NCBI GenBank assembly: GCA_037447605.1
Contig: CM074808.1
Coordinates: 3,608,310-3,672,309 of the forward strand
Origin: Zygnema circumcarinatum
Taxonomy: Eukaryota; Streptophyta; Zygnematophyceae; Zygnematales; Zygnemataceae
Length of the DNA stretch: 64,000 nucleotides
Direction: 5' to 3'
Position numbers and translations under genes: made by a program. Within the stretch, counting starts at the first letter, position 1, and each line of letters begins with the position of its first letter. The notes under the pieces are model-generated. The model was not told the origin of the DNA and searched no databases. It saw only the letters and a list, made by a program, of their open reading frames with translations. Positions 1 to 12,161 of this stretch are shown piece by piece.

Positions 1-108
1 TGGGAGGAGAAGCACTACAAGAATGAGAAATCGGGGGCTACGTTGGTCTTCCAGAAAGGCTTCTGGCGGCCTAGTGGGAGTGGGGCTCCTGCTTTGGACG
101 CAGCTTAA
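1..108 (+). CDS. 3' terminal fragment of an unidentified protein
   Basis: Frame 1 is open from the first base to a TAA at 106-108 and reads WEEKHYKNEKSGATLVFQKG followed by FWRPSGSGAPALDAA and stop. The charged and aromatic composition looks like a real C-terminus, not random translation, and no splice acceptor is needed because the exon enters from outside the window. I do not recognise the family. The strand (+) and the stop suggest that a gene upstream of the window ends here, with its 3' UTR in the following bases. Confidence 0.45.
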   Translation, partial: WEEKHYKNEKSGATLVFQKGFWRPSGSGAPALDAA

Positions 109-2786
109 GTTAAGATCCAAGGAAGGGCCAGGAAGGTCCTCCAGATACATTGACTATGGGCCCAATTGGCTCTCAGCAATGAGTCCACTTGTAAGGATTA
201 GGATGAGGGTTTTCCACAGGCTGCTTTTTCTGCAAGAGTTGTGTGGATTGTTGGGACTGCCAGGGTTCAAGGGTCAGGGTTCAGGAGCAGCTTAAGGAGT
301 TCGTGTTATGAATTGTGTAGGTTTTCGTTGCTTCAATTCTTTCTTTGCATTTTTCGCCTTTATTGCTTTCCATGGGGACGGGGATCGTGTGATGTCATGG
401 GCTTTATTCGCTGTATTTGGGTCAACTTTAGCAGGCGTGAGTGTAACAGGATCGGAGTTGGAAAATCGTTTGCTTGTTGCCGTAAGATTTCCTTGTCCCG
501 CGTTGAGCCCCTGCCATTGTGCGATTATGGAGCAAAACTGGAACTGAAATCAGCAGTGGGGAGTAAGGTCATTTGTATGAACCAGGTTCAGCCACAATGA
601 GTTCATTGAAAAAATCAAACCTATAATTGAAAAAGTTAATCACTATCTACACCTTTTTTTTTTTACATACACATTTTTTATAAAAAAAACCGCCAATACC
701 ATAGTAATCCTACAAGAACGTTTGACCCGCGGAAGAATGTGTGTATCTAGACAGAAAAGGTGTGTAAATAGTACTTTCCTTCAAAGGATAAAGAGGTAAA
801 TAGTGTGTCCGCCTTTTTTTCAATCTAATGCACGACGTCCGCTGCCCTTGTGACGTCACTTCAAACCGACGTCACCGTCGGTCACGTCCTGGCGGAGTGT
901 CGAACTGCTCTGTTGCAACCGCGACCGCGACCGACGTTGCCAGCGTGGATACACGTGGACATTTATCACTGACATGGCGTATCCAACGTCGTCACGTGGC
1001 ACTATGCGCGAAAGTCATCAAATGCTTGGAAAGTTCGAACCCGAAACGTTGCCTTTGATCCATTGCGGACTGCCATCCTACGTGGACCAATTGGAACGCC
1101 CCACGTTGAACAATGTGTCACGTGACTTGTTACCATTGGCTGAATCCCCCTTAGGGAACCTGCGTTGTGTCCTGCACCTCTGCAGATTCTTGCAGCTCGC
1201 AGGCCATGGCTGCAGTGATTCCTGGAAGGCTGTCTTGGCTTCAGGGAGCAAGATGCAAGGTGAACAAATAACAATGGCCTTATGATATTGAAGCTCATTG
1301 AATTTTTTACGTTTGTTGCACGGACTGATGGCCGGGCTATCTGGTTTTTACGGCCATTTTTTAAGAATGGAATGGAATGTTTGACTTTTCTCGGAAGCGA
1401 TTTTCTGCTTCCTGTTGGCCAAGGTTGAAGCTGTTTCGTTTGATGCTCGTAAGGAGTATGTTTTTTCGCGACCTGTTGACGGGTATGCGTGCGCAATTGA
1501 CTGCATAGCATGTCCCTAGAGTCCACTTTGTCAGTTGTTGTACGTTTCTGCTATTTTTGTTAGGGAAGCCACTAAATTGTTTCGCAGAAATAAATTTAAT
1601 GCTTCTATTTGAAATCTATTTTTTGAAAGCTGTGTTTTGATCAGTCAGTCACAGCTGAACACAAGCTTGAACAGTTTTGCAGCGGGACGAGCATGACGAG
1701 GTTTTTGCTCAACAACAGTAGCGTTCGCTATCTAACTTTGGTTGAAGGGGAATATTGCGCCCATTGCTGCAGGGTATTGAATTATCTGACAGTTGCCATC
1801 GTCTTTGCGGCATAAAATCCACTTCGGTGCGCACTCCCCTGAAGGTCTCCCCTCATCATCTCAATGATTTCCTTCTTGCAAGCATTCTACTTTGGTTGAC
1901 TTGTTGTTCCAATGAATCATACAGTCGTAAGCTTAGTGCTTTTGGAACGTCTCGCTCAAGCTATGATGCAAACTCGTTTTGTGTTGTATTTTCTATAGCA
2001 GGCAAACCAGCGCGGGTTGCGACTGAAGGTCTCAGCCATGGAAAATCAAGGAGAGTGAGTGGCCTCCTTTCTATGCTGGGAATGGTGCAAGGACACGTTG
2101 CGCGGCTTGAGGTGGTCTGACAAGCTGATGTGTACAATTGTTTTGTCTTATGAAACAAGTAGAGCGAGGAATTTTTGGACATCGCCCATGAAAAGAATAT
2201 AGGATTTTTTTCTGAAAGGGAGTAGAAGAGTTCCAGGTCGTACACCTGTCATATATTCAGCATGTACATAGAAGCAATACTAATCTATTTAGCTTTACTG
2301 TCGTTCCATTTAACGTCTGCTTTTTTTTGTATGTTTAAACTCGCATTTCAAATTTTTAATGATGCAGCATGTATACACGAATAATCATTCTACTCTGAAT
2401 ACAGGAAACTCGCAGTTGCGGCCAAATGCTTATTGTATCAAGAATGTGTTTTTTTGGAGTCGCAGGGAAAACCATTTTCGGTTTCTGCAGTGGTTTCGCA
2501 ACAATCAGCCGCCACCTGCCGAGCATGCCCAGCCAGGTAAGCAATACAGCATTTGGCAGTGATTCTCTGTTGACTGATGGAGAATAAGTTCAATGTAGAA
2601 AATGCTAAAACTATTTTGAGCGTCTAATTTGAAAGCATTCTAGCTCGCTAGGGTTGTATGAGTCTCGCTTTCACTTCCTGCAATACTTCATTGATTGAAA
2701 GCAATGTTGTAATGCGTTCATGTGCATACTGCATTTGCTCCTGCAGTGTGATGTATAGGAAGCGAATTTACATCTAACTGGTCCCC
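109..2786. other. Intergenic region and possible 5' exons of the LysM gene
   Basis: No complete gene is recognisable. The 3' UTR of the upstream gene probably occupies the first few hundred bases. 840-1140 is rich in CACGTG/ACGT words, which look like promoter cis-elements. Three stretches have good splice borders and could be upstream exons of the LysM gene: 1206-1259 (starts at an ATG, reads MAAVIPGRLSWLQGARCK), 2002-2054, and 2405-2536. Only 2405-2536 joins the LysM exon at 2845 in the right phase, so the full 5' structure is unresolved. Confidence 0.4.
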
Positions 2787-3950
2787 ATGGAGTCTCATAG
2801 TCAATGTTTACCAAACCTCGTAATGTCTGAGCATGTTATAACAGAGAAGTTGCAAGGGCCTTTAGCCCACAAAGTTGTGAAGGGAGATACCATTGACGTC
2901 ATTGCTAAGAAGTACCATCAAGATCCTCAAGTCATTCTTGAGGTATGCACTCACTCCATATGGCTTTCTTGGCAGTTCAAACCGGAAAACGTGCCTTGTA
3001 AACAGTCTTTTCACGTGCAACACTCACTTGGAGGTCCTACAGTGGATTGTTGGCATTAGGTCTTGAATATGTCTAGCAACAACTGAAGTTGGGATAGGGA
3101 GCTTGTGAGAGCTAAGGTGGGAGAATGTGATAGCGCTATTTGATGGACTCTGGCATTCCTTTGAATTCCAACCTTGCTTGAGAATATTAATAACTCGTAA
3201 ATTTGTTGTGGCACCCTCCCGCTTTTGTTTTTAGGCAAATGACATATTGCACCCAGACAACCTTGCCATTGGCCAGCTCATCGTGGTGCCTTTAACTTAT
3301 AAAATTAAGAAGGTATGAATTCCTGACCTCGTTCTTACTTCATGCTTGTGCTTTCGATCCTCTGGAACTCGCTCTGTTCCTTATTCTTCAGCGAGTTCCA
3401 GAGAGATTCTGCTGTAAAGCCTAATCATTATGATTTTTCATGAACTTCCTGGCTGTATCACTGCGTGGTGTTTGTGAGCGTTCCTGCAGGGAGACACTCT
3501 CTACTCGCTTGCCAAAAAATTTGGTATTTCCATAGCAAAACTGCAAGAAGCAAATGGAATAAAGAATATCGACAAGATATATGAAGGTGGGCTTGGCAAC
3601 GTCATATCAGATCCAAAATGTCTCCTTTGCTGTCAATTTTTTTTGGTTCGTGGCCGTAAGTTTCATCATTCTCCGTTGTTGGGAATAGTTGTTATTCTGT
3701 TGGCTTCCAACTTTAGAATGTTGTAAGGTTTTCAGTAAATCTTGCAGCATTCTTCCTGCCTCTGAAGAAGAGATGCAGAGATGCTTGCAGATAGTACCGA
3801 TTCGTCAACCTAAATGTATGATGACTTGCATCCAAGGTCTGCTGAGAAAAAGAATGTCTGACAGTAAAAATGGACCGCTGCTTGATTGCAGGTGATGTAA
3901 TTGTGATTCCTCAGGAAGCCGAAGTGTCAGGACTCGGAATGTTGAGCTGA
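2787..3950 (+). CDS. Tandem two-LysM domain protein
   Basis: Exons 2787-2942, 3235-3312, 3490-3586 and 3892-3950 join in phase to give 129 aa. LysM 1 begins HKVVKGDTIDVIAKKY and ends in AIGQLIVVPL. LysM 2 follows immediately: YKIKKGDTLYSLAKKFGI to EGDVIVIP. Both keep the GDT...IA/LA core of LysM, a 40-50 aa fold that binds N-acetylglucosamine polymers such as peptidoglycan and chitin. The C-terminus is short (QEAEVSGLGMLS). The start at 2787 (CCCCATGG) gives a simple model. An alternative uses the acceptor at 2841-2844 and an upstream exon 2405-2536, which would add a Gln/Pro-rich linker and probably an organelle-targeting leader. There is no transmembrane or kinase segment, so this is not a LysM receptor kinase. 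Confidence 0.8.
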
Positions 3951-5160
3951 GCCGATTGAACAATGGGGTTTCGAATCTAATGGAGGAGGAGATTTTGTGA
4001 AGGTGTTAGATTTTTCCATATCACTGTGTTCATGTCTACACCTATGTGAGATGATTAGGAAGACGTGCAAGTCATGGTGTTGCCAACGATTATCACCTTG
4101 TACAGAAATGTGTATTGTAGTAGTTTGTTCTGCACCAAGAATATACTATTCGCTTTCTGATGAAATGATACTTAAAAGTCATTCTAGTGCAAAGCGGCGC
4201 TTAATTGAATAAAAAGTGGCTTATGGTTCATTTCAGGTCTTAGGCTGAAGGCTATGATGTGTGTAAATGTATGGCTGTCATCTTATATAGAGATGAAAAG
4301 AATATGGGTGAGTTCATAAAATGGAAAATGGCCATCTGTAGGTCAACGAACGCAAGATGCAACGAGGATCGTTGGGTGTACGGAAGCAAAGTATTCTACG
4401 CATGGTCTACGCATGGTCTACGCATGCTTTACCCTGCATCTTAGTTTTTTCTGGCATTAGAGCGTGCCAGACTTTGACATCGAGCTGCGAGATGTATCTC
4501 AAGCGTAGCACTTTCTGAGTTGACCCGTTCTTCTAAATTCGTTGGAGAGTTTGTGCTAGTTTCAAATATTGCATTCTTGGGAAATGTTTCAAGGCTTGAC
4601 ATGCCTTAGTGGCCTTCTCATACGCCGCAGTTCGCAGTTAGCTATTGATCTGCAGACAACCCTCCGAGCTGCAGAGGCTACACCTCTGCAAATTGGTAGC
4701 GGGAAAAGACGATCTAATAAGAAATAGAATATTTTTGGAGTTTTTAGGGTTCAACTTTCTCCAACCGGTTGAACCTCCGGAGTTGAAATCCTCCAGTATT
4801 TGTACAAAAGCGATGGAACATTCTACCGGCCATGGTCAATTGCAGCTTTCTTTGCATTCACGGATCAGCAATGAGATTGTGCCTTTCTCACCATATGATG
4901 ATGCAATGCTTCACCACTAACAAATGACGGAATTTTACTAACAACACCTTTCTCGAAACGGCCTGTGTTAAAAAAACCTCATTTTATTATCACGAGTTTC
5001 CATACTCTACTACCATGCGCGACAAATCTTCGGCATTCACTTTCTTCTGTTTCTTCCACGACGAAGAAAAACGAGAAAGAAAAAATGCACATAAAGTACA
5101 ACAAATATACTTTTTGAATGGAACCTGGACACCATTCGAATTTTCTCACATCACAAAATT
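3951..5160. other. Intergenic region between convergent genes
   Basis: This is the 3' flank of the LysM gene (+) and of the phosphate transporter (-). It holds AT-rich sequence and short open frames only. A 10-bp unit (tctacgcatgg) repeats at about 4395-4430. No gene, RNA or mobile element was recognised. Confidence 0.5.
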
Positions 5161-8100
5161 TTAACCTGCTAATGTCGAATTAAACAGATTGAACGTGTAC
5201 TGCTGCAGCTGCACCACGTCCCTCGGATGCGCGTACCCGGTGTTGTTCTGACGCAGATTCGTCAGATTTGCTTGTATTGCCTGTGCCATTCGACCCACAC
5301 ATCGGTAGAAAAAAAAAATGTATTCAGCAAATGCAATTCCATCATTTGCATTCACCTTTGAAGCACTTCAAAATCCCCTCAAGCCAATCAGGGCATGCGA
5401 TTACGACTTTATCAAGGATAAAGTGATAAAGTCATGTACCTGCAATTGAGTTGACAATGCGGGCAACCCCGCGGCCGAGCTGTTGAGCTGCGCGACCATT
5501 GACGTGATTTCTCCAAACAAGACCTTGTTGACGGCGTTGATGTCATCTGAGGCGACTTTCGAGGCTCCGTACACTCCGAAGGAAGCGAGAAGTCCCGCCA
5601 CGACGCCGGCAATGATAAGCGTCAAAACCCACCCGAAGAATGTCTGCAGAGGTTTCCCAATAGAAAAAAATGGTCAACACATGTGGAACCTTTCTTTTCC
5701 CAGGAAATAAAAAAGGAGGGGGGGGGGGGGGGGGGGGGGNNNNNNNNNNGGGGGTGGGGTGATTTTTTCAAAGCGCTGAGTTTTTATTGTTATGCAGTTG
5801 CGTCTTTAAGTTGAAGTTTCTAAATGTTTTTTCCGATTGACCGCTGGATGTATGGTATGTGCCGCAACGCTCACCCTCAAAAGGACAAGCCAGTTCACTC
5901 CCCTGAAGCCCTCAAACAGCCCGATGGCTAAGATGGCTCCTGTGATGACTTGGGTGGTTGATACCGGGAGTCCTGTACGCACCAAAACGGAAAAAAGAAA
6001 CAAATTGAGACCATGAAATGACTGATCGTGGCATGATTAGCATAGTGTCCGCCTCCTCTCATGATAAATTTTTCATTTTTTGCACTACATACGGAAAATG
6101 TGCTTATCCCTTCGACAAGAGCGGAGAAGAGGGATTTAATCGCCAGCAGAATCTCTGCTGTCCACTAGGCTAAGGTTGGTGTGGAGCCAGGTAACATAAT
6201 GAAGGGAAAGGGGAGAAAAACAGTGAAAGAAACAAACTCCGAAAACTTACCATATCGCGAGGCCAACAACACCACAACGGCAGTTGAAAGTTCAGCCGAG
6301 AACCCTCGAGAGTTCGTCAGTTTCGCCACCTTTACACCGAGGACGCGCATGATTTTATATCCAAAAGTGGCAAGGCCCAGCACAATACCAGCGCCACCTG
6401 TTTCCCAAAAGCCCGTGAATGCCATGAATTTCCATGGACAATAATGCAATATGAATGCGCTTCTACTTAAAGCAGGGAAGGAGGTGGTTGCTCCACAGAA
6501 GCAGCAAGATTACCAAGAGCATAAATCCACTGAGGCACGGGTGCTTTTTTGGGAACTTGCTGTGTCCGCCAAATCGCATAAATTGCTGCATAGGGTCCGA
6601 CTGCATTCGCAACGTCATTGGATCCGTGAGCGAAGGAGACGACCATGGCGCTGAAAACCTGGTAAGAAAACGAGGTCGAACGGCCACTCATTAGTTTTCG
6701 TGTACATGTGTTTTCTTGGACGACTTTAGTTAGAAGCTTGAAATTTCTTATGAGCTTCCATATTGTGGATACAAGAGGGTGCCAAGACAAGACAAGAGGT
6801 GTCAAAATTACCTGGAGGTAGCGGAAAAGTCTTTCAGTCTTATAGTCAAAGACCTCCGCATGCTCCCATACTGCAGTTGTGGCAACATCTGTGCCGATTA
6901 CACCATGCACTTCGTATGTGGAACCCTGCACGTCGCATCACATCACATCCAATAACCCTCATGTCAAGGAAAATCAAGAACACAAATCACTTCAGTTCAA
7001 TGACCCAAATCATTAATAGACCAGTAGTCTTCCATAGTAATGAATCTTCAAAGGAGCCCATAGAGGGAGGCCAAGTTATCATACATATGTGACGGCCCGA
7101 GTAATGGGATTTTGCGTCAATAAGCGTCCAAATTTTGTGTCCGTAGAAAAGTTACGCCATCTTTCGGTAATGCGACTGCCAAAGGTACCTGCATAAAGGC
7201 TCAACGAGTATTTGTTAAAGAAAGTTCGAAATGACGTGAAGCATATAGATCTGAAACATAAGCCAGTCACCCATATTTTAAAGCCTACCTCAAGTTTTCC
7301 AGGATCTATTCACTTTAATCTTCTCGCGAAATGCACGGGTGAAGGATGTACTTACTATTAGTTCCCTCCAAATTCACGTCTTGCATTCCTGGTTGACCTG
7401 TTCCTCCTGGCTCCATCTTCCCCTCTTCGATCGCCTTCTGTCTGCAAAATTCCCCACAGCCACCGTCAAAAAGAAAGCATTTCAGAAAAATTACAGAAGC
7501 CCATGGCTGTATCGGTAAATCGGCTTCGATTCAGCAAAGGCACTATTGATTACTGCAATATAGAAGCTGCTCAGAAGTTGCTCCTCGACGCTTTCATGAC
7601 CTCAATTGCGACTGTAGCCACACACTTTTTACCTGCTTAGATAGGAGGAATCTCCCTACCTATTCATTTCATCCTCCTCACGGTTCACGGCTCTCCTTAA
7701 AATGGGCATCACTATCAGAAGCGTCAGTACTCCAAGTGGGACAGCGCAAGCGACTGAAATCCATACTGCCTTGCCATCGGACACTTTGTCCCAACTTGCG
7801 TTCTTGTTTCCGGTTTGAATAATGAAAAGTACAATGATGAAGAACGTGAGGGCAACGAAAGCAGGCAACAGCTGCGCATTCCCCCACCAGGAAGGACAAG
7901 GGTGTGAGCATATCACACAGGGAAAATAAAAGAAAATAAGGAAACTTCATGACTTTACGTCACTTCTCTCTCCGTAGTGCTCTTACAGTTCTTTCAGAAG
8001 GTCCATTTAGATCGGACAGACAAAAGTATAAGACGAAATATGAAAGTTTCTCACTTACATAGAAGCCTCGAGTGAAGCTGTGACGTGATCGCAAAATAAA

Positions 8101-9249
8101 TGTGCGAATAAATCCGAATAGGATAAGAACACATATGCCAGCGAGGATAGGTGAAACGATCCAAGAAAGGAAAATCGGCGTCATACCCTCCAGATATGGA
8201 AAGTCATGTATTCTCCGCGACCATATGACTGCATTTGCACCCCGTATAGCAATTGCCATTCCGACAATAGCACCGACTGTCGCTCATGCACAGGCAACAC
8301 ACAACACACAAGACACACGTCAATCGTGACAGATTGTGGTTACCTATTGTGGCATGTCCGGTTATCGCTAAATTTGAATCAAAAAATGCCAACATGACAT
8401 CTATATATTTCATTATATTTCCAAATAACCAACTGTTACCGTCACTTTTCAGAGCGCCACAAGACAATCGTAATTTTTTCTCCTGAAATGCGTTCTCCAT
8501 ACCTGTTGTGTGAGTTGTTGAAACTGGGAGCTCTAGCTGACACGCCAAATTATCCCAAAATGCAGCGGCAACCATCACACAGAGGAAACCGTACATCAAA
8601 AGGTCTGCAGTCACGATGCCAACAATAAAAGTTAGAAAAAAGCAAACAGGAAAACGCCTGACTTCGCTCGAATCCTGACGATTTCTTCAGATGCAACTTT
8701 ATAAAAGATGCTTAGCGAACGATTTCTACAGAGGACGAACCTGGCGAAGTTTGAAACTTCGTAACATCTGCAATTCCACTCTTTATTGTTGAAGTGACCC
8801 CTGCTCCAAGGCCCATAGCTCCCGAGAACTCGCAAACGGCAGCAACAAGGACGGCTTGGCCTATGGTCAGGGCCTTAGCTCCAACGGACGAACCAAATGA
8901 GTTTGCCTGCGTGGCGCACACCAAGTGATTGATAGCGTAAAACTACTTTTTTTTTCTAAAACGAAAATACCACATGCATGTTCGCAACAGCATGCGCACA
9001 ATAAATCTCTTTGTTAGTGCACTCTGTGTTTTTCTCCACTGGATCATTTTTACCTGCGCTGCAACATAGGGATAAGGGCTGAGACGGGTGGAGGTAGGCA
9101 GCGACTATTACTCGTGATCTAACAGCAAGAGAGAAAAGCAGCAAGCAAATACTTACCACATCATTTGCTCCTATTCCAAACGCACAGGCGAATGAGACGA
9201 TTGTCGAAACCGCGAATATCCACGTGTACGTATCATAATGAAGATCCAT
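5161..9249 (-). CDS. PiT/PHO4-family Na+-coupled phosphate transporter
   Basis: Thirteen exons join in phase to 602 aa: 9249-9157, 8906-8741, 8604-8503, 8276-8059, 7871-7660, 7441-7356, 7188-7085, 6925-6812, 6658-6514, 6397-6251, 5972-5875, 5643-5440, 5280-5161. Both halves of the PHO4 signature are present. The N-terminal GIGANDV is followed by LPVSTTHTTVGAIVG. The C-terminal AHGSNDVANAVGPYAA is followed by LPVSTTQVITGAILAIG. These inverted repeats form the phosphate and cation site. A hydrophilic loop (about residues 190-360) separates the two hydrophobic bundles, as in PiT/PTB symporters. It should act at the plasma membrane to import phosphate with Na+ (family knowledge). Family members occur in green algae and bryophytes but are generally absent from seed plants. 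An intron contains an assembly gap at 5740-5749. Confidence 0.93.
5717..5758. repeat. Poly-G tract with assembly gap (10 N)
   Basis: A run of G is interrupted by ten N at 5740-5749 and continues as GGGGGTGGGG. It lies in the intron between the exons ending at 5875 and starting at 5643 of the phosphate transporter, so the true intron length is unknown while the coding exons are intact. Confidence 0.95.
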
Positions 9250-12161
9250 GTCAGCTTATGCTGCCTCTGTTGGACAGCTCACGACAAAAAACCACCGCTT
9301 CAGCGCACTTCAAAGGAGCGAGACAAAGAGCAAGGGAGAAGGAGAGTGAGGAGGAGGAGCAGGGGAGAGGAGAGAAGAGAAAGAGAGAGGAGAAGAGGAG
9401 GAGAGGAGGTAGGATAAGACACACAGAAGTAAGGATGCCGATTGAAGGGACTACAGCGGAGTGAGGATGACAAAACGACAGAGTAAACGAAAAACCTATT
9501 CAATTTTTTTTTAAGGGATTCAAAAGCTTCTGCTCAACGTACATCTTGAGTCATTTTACAAGGAGCATATCGATTCAAGCAAGTGGCCATTATGACACTG
9601 TCGAACGATTTTCCAATTTTTTTCCAAAAAAATAAAAATATCAGCATAAAGCGCAGCAGCAGCAGTATCAGCTGAAGATATGGAAAGGTCAGCTGAGAAA
9701 CCTTTCTATAACAAGCAGGCAACCCTTGATTCCTTAGCGACTCTTCTAATACGTCTTGAATAAAGCGTATCATCATTTGAGCTGAACAACAGGCTTCCGA
9801 TCTGCATAATATATGCAGGAATGCATTCAAAGGGCTCGCTTGCAAACTCTAGAAAATTTCTCTCGACGCAAAAATATTCCAAAAATCACCAGCAAACCAA
9901 AAACAGGCATAATCTGATTCCTTGGCTACGTATCTAGTGCGTATCGAACAAAGCATTTCATCATCAAGTTGAACAGAAAAATATCAGTTTCGTTCCGCAA
10001 AACATCTGCGGGAAAACATTTGCAGTGCAAGAGCTCACTTGCAAGCTCCTGCAACGACTTGCAGAGCTCCAAACTTTCTCCAAACTGCAAACTGCAAACT
10101 TTCACAAACTCGAGTTTTTTGAAACAAACCCGGCCAAACAGAAAAAAAAAAGGCCAAAAAGGTAAAATCAAGTACAGGTTCAGCGCTTCTGATTGGCGCT
10201 GGCTCAGCCACGTCACTCACCTTTTTTTTTCTCCCTTTTTTTCCCAAAAAAAAGTAAAAAAGAGTATAATTAGGGGCCTCCCCGACGGTGGCCACAAATC
10301 TCGCAGGAAGGGAGGATTCCTCGCTTTATACAATTCTTTTTTGGGACAAAACTTTTTTTTTGCTGCGCGCCGCGGGGAGTTCGACACACAGAAATTATTT
10401 CAGCATACATTAGGGCACATTAAAAAAATTATGACTCGGACAATTATTTACAACATTGGGCCATCTTTCCCATTTTGCCCCAAACGGTTTTTTTTAAATC
10501 GCAAAACGACATGACGACGGGAAATTTTATGGCTGCCCGGCGCTGGTCTTCTTGGAGAAGCGCCGACCGAAAAAAACGCGACGCCAAATGCTCGCCAAAG
10601 ATTTCTCCTTTGGCGCTGCTGCCGCGTGGCATTTGCATGAGCGCCTTGTACACGTGGCAGTCCAAAAACAGGCCTGCCGACAGCTGCACCGACATGAGGG
10701 GGCAGGAGAATCCGCCACGTGGCGCTTGTCCACCGCCCGGCAGCTTTTGGGCCCAAAAATGTCGGCCACCGATCACTTCGGGGAATCTTTTTCTCGAAGA
10801 TGCCGCCCTGATGCGGATCTTCCGGAAGGCTGACAGTGACGGGCTCACGTGACGACAAAAAAAGTGGCGCTCCATGTTGGTAACGGAACTGAGCATGTCT
10901 CTGTACATCCCGTACATTCCCGTAAATCTCTACGGGGAACGGCTACATATAGCCAGTAATAACACGTGAGCAGTACAATTGGATGGGCAGGCAAACCATG
11001 GCTATCGCCAATGGTTGGTAAACAACCAACCGCCGATGGCCATTTGAAGCCCGCTCTTGGAGTGACCAAAAGCGGTTCGATCGATGGCAAGCAGCGCACA
11101 AAGTGGCAGTTTCGGCGCGGAATAGGATGCAAGCAGCCGATGAATCTGGATCGGATATGGTGGAACATTCATTGCAAGTCTCGCGATCACGCACTCTCGA
11201 CACTGACGGTTGGACGTAGAAACTTGTTATTTACCTGTTGGGAATTTCAACATTGGCACTCGTGTTCGGTTACGTATTTGAAATTGGAATCCGTATTATC
11301 TACGCTTCGGATCTTCATTGAAGAGCAGTACGGAGTTTGATTTCACTAACTAAAGTATTTTCTAAGATTGAAACTCCCCTCATGCAGGCTCAACCTCGAA
11401 ATCACTCAGTCTTGCGAGCTTCACCTTCGATGTCCTGGTGACTTCATGGTGCCTGTAAGAAGTAAAAGCCATGTATTGCTCAAGCCTTAGTGGCTTAACA
11501 CATTTGAGAGCTACCCACCAACCGTCTCTTCTTTTCTCCTCTGCGTAACAACGCAAACAACTAATCGATTGTCCAAAACATTTCAGATAGTCCACACATA
11601 ATGCCAAAACCACGCCCATCGGCTCAGAATGACAAATAGCAAAACTCTCAGAAAACTCGTTTAAATAGAATACTTTGTCATATACTTTCCCAGTAACAAG
11701 CTGTAAGCAAAATTAAGCAATTAGACCTAAACATTTCCGGCGCGAAGGGGGGCTCATGCAGCTTGACATGGTGCCCCATGATCCACAAACTTTCCTTGTA
11801 AGCTCAATGTCCTAGAAAAAGCGTGAGTATAACCTCCAAAAAAGTAGATCTACAACATCTCCAGCTTCATAAATGTTTGGATAAAACAAGAAACTAATAC
11901 TAATTATGTCCCCTAACTATACACACACACACAGAGGGGGGGGACGGGGAGAGAGGCAGGCAAATGGGGACAAAACTAGTTCCGTTGGGACCTTCAGTGG
12001 CTCCATACTCTTCGCCAAATGACATCGTCAAAATTGCACAAACTGCGTAGACTTCAATGTATAATTTCGTGAGGATGCTCAACTCCTTGAAAGAGAGTGA
12101 AAGAGAAAGCGAGAGAGAGTTAGAGAAAGAGAGAGGGGGGGGGGGAGAGAGAGGGACTCTC
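9250..12161. other. Promoter side of the phosphate transporter and 3' flank of the starch protein gene
   Basis: 9300-9420 is a purine-rich tract. 9729-9845 and 9918-10047 are diverged direct repeats. 10600-10860 is GC-rich with several CACGTGGC-type words, which would sit in the transporter's distal promoter. Overlapping open frames on both strands at 10035-10917 reflect base composition and show no family features. 10980-11040 contains palindromic CCAATGGTTGG words like those at 46.1 and 61.0 kb. 11380-12161 is probably the 3' UTR or flank of the downstream CBM48 gene. Confidence 0.45.

Noticed and set aside
1002-1526. 174-codon minus-strand open frame
   Set aside because: No family features, biased Arg/His/Ser composition, and it overlaps a possible first exon of the LysM gene on the other strand.
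10035-10917. Overlapping open frames of 80-180 codons on both strands
   Set aside because: Five frames are open at once in GC-rich DNA, none has recognisable motifs or splice support, and the region sits in a probable promoter.
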